A stretch of 13,801 nt of DNA from a bacterium (lineage in GTDB: Bacteria; Spirochaetota; Spirochaetia; Treponematales; Rectinemataceae), in contig JAKALZ010000015.1 in NCBI GenBank assembly GCA_021813065.1, forward strand, positions 1 to 13,801, in the 5' to 3' direction. Of this stretch, positions 13,698 through 13,801 are shown piece by piece (positions within the stretch are counted from its first letter, which is position 1; the number at the start of each line of letters is the position of its first letter). The position numbers and the translations under genes are program-made. A model generated the notes under the pieces. It saw only the letters and a program-made list of their open reading frames with translations, was not told the origin of the DNA and ran no database searches.

Positions 13698-13743
13698 GGG
13701 CGGCAAGATCATAGGGGGTCTGACCCCTCTAATCTTGCCGCCC
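13698..13743. repeat. Compound hairpin, REP-like palindrome or terminator
   Basis: GGGCGGCAAGAT (13698-13709) pairs perfectly with ATCTTGCCGCCC (13732-13743). Inside the 22-base interior a second stem forms between AGGGG (13713-13717) and CCCCT (13724-13728). The inner core GGGGTCTGACCCC resembles palindromes of dispersed REP-type elements. No T-run follows on either strand, so an ordinary intrinsic terminator is less likely, although it lies 5 bases after the NusG-II stop codon and may still end that transcript. Confidence 0.65.
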
Positions 13744-13801
13744 CCTCGTGTGGCACCGTTCAATCGCGGTTCGCCGACCGCGCGGATGTTACCGCCCTCC
13801 T

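Noticed and set aside
1..13801. CRISPR array, tRNA or rRNA genes
   Set aside because: No regularly spaced repeats with unique spacers were seen, and no tRNA or rRNA signature was recognised by eye on either strand.

Overview
The window reads as a chromosomal segment of a moderately GC-rich bacterium, most consistent with a Spirochaetota (Treponema/Spirochaeta-like) genome. This is inferred from family composition: a NusG domain II envelope protein beside a SlyD-type FKBP, a membrane-anchored AraC regulator ahead of a sugar ABC operon, and a SpoIIIE/FtsK translocase with a short 4-TM head. No rRNA, tRNA or other marker gene is present, so the assignment is tentative.

Region 1 (1-2764) is an accessory/defence-type block. 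It opens with the C-terminal end of a type III-like restriction helicase-nuclease. On the minus strand follow two complete toxin-antitoxin modules, each with its own palindromic operator. The first is a MazE-MazF pair (680-913 and 345-686). The second is a three-gene operon of MqsR-like toxin (2222-2584), long MqsA-like antitoxin (1519-2229) and SecB-like chaperone (1082-1522), which closes at a 19-bp perfect hairpin. The three-gene order and overlapping start/stop codons match a toxin-antitoxin-chaperone (TAC) system, in which a dedicated SecB protects an aggregation-prone antitoxin. A perfect 22-bp direct repeat (287-308 and 2743-2764) brackets both modules.

Region 2 (2702-5557) holds a decayed uracil/xanthine permease fragment and, on the minus strand, a full-length ftsK/spoIIIE DNA translocase gene.

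Region 3 (5629-12539) is a carbohydrate uptake and hydrolysis locus on the plus strand. It contains a membrane-bound AraC-type sensor-regulator, a secreted sugar-binding protein, two MalF/MalG-type permeases and a glycoside hydrolase family 4 enzyme. The likely flow is: an extracellular sugar or carbohydrate signal is sensed by the AraC protein, the transporter operon is switched on, the glycoside is imported unphosphorylated and then cleaved by the NAD/metal-dependent GH4 enzyme. No ABC ATPase gene is present, so a shared ATPase encoded elsewhere is presumably used.

Region 4 (12609-13743) carries a SlyD-like peptidyl-prolyl isomerase with a striking Asp/Cys/His metal-binding tail, a small membrane-anchored NusG domain II protein, and a compound REP-like hairpin at the end.

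The most noteworthy system is the MqsR-MqsA-SecB TAC operon next to mazEF inside the direct-repeat-bounded block. The family is known, so this is an instance in a probably under-described lineage rather than a wholly new system.
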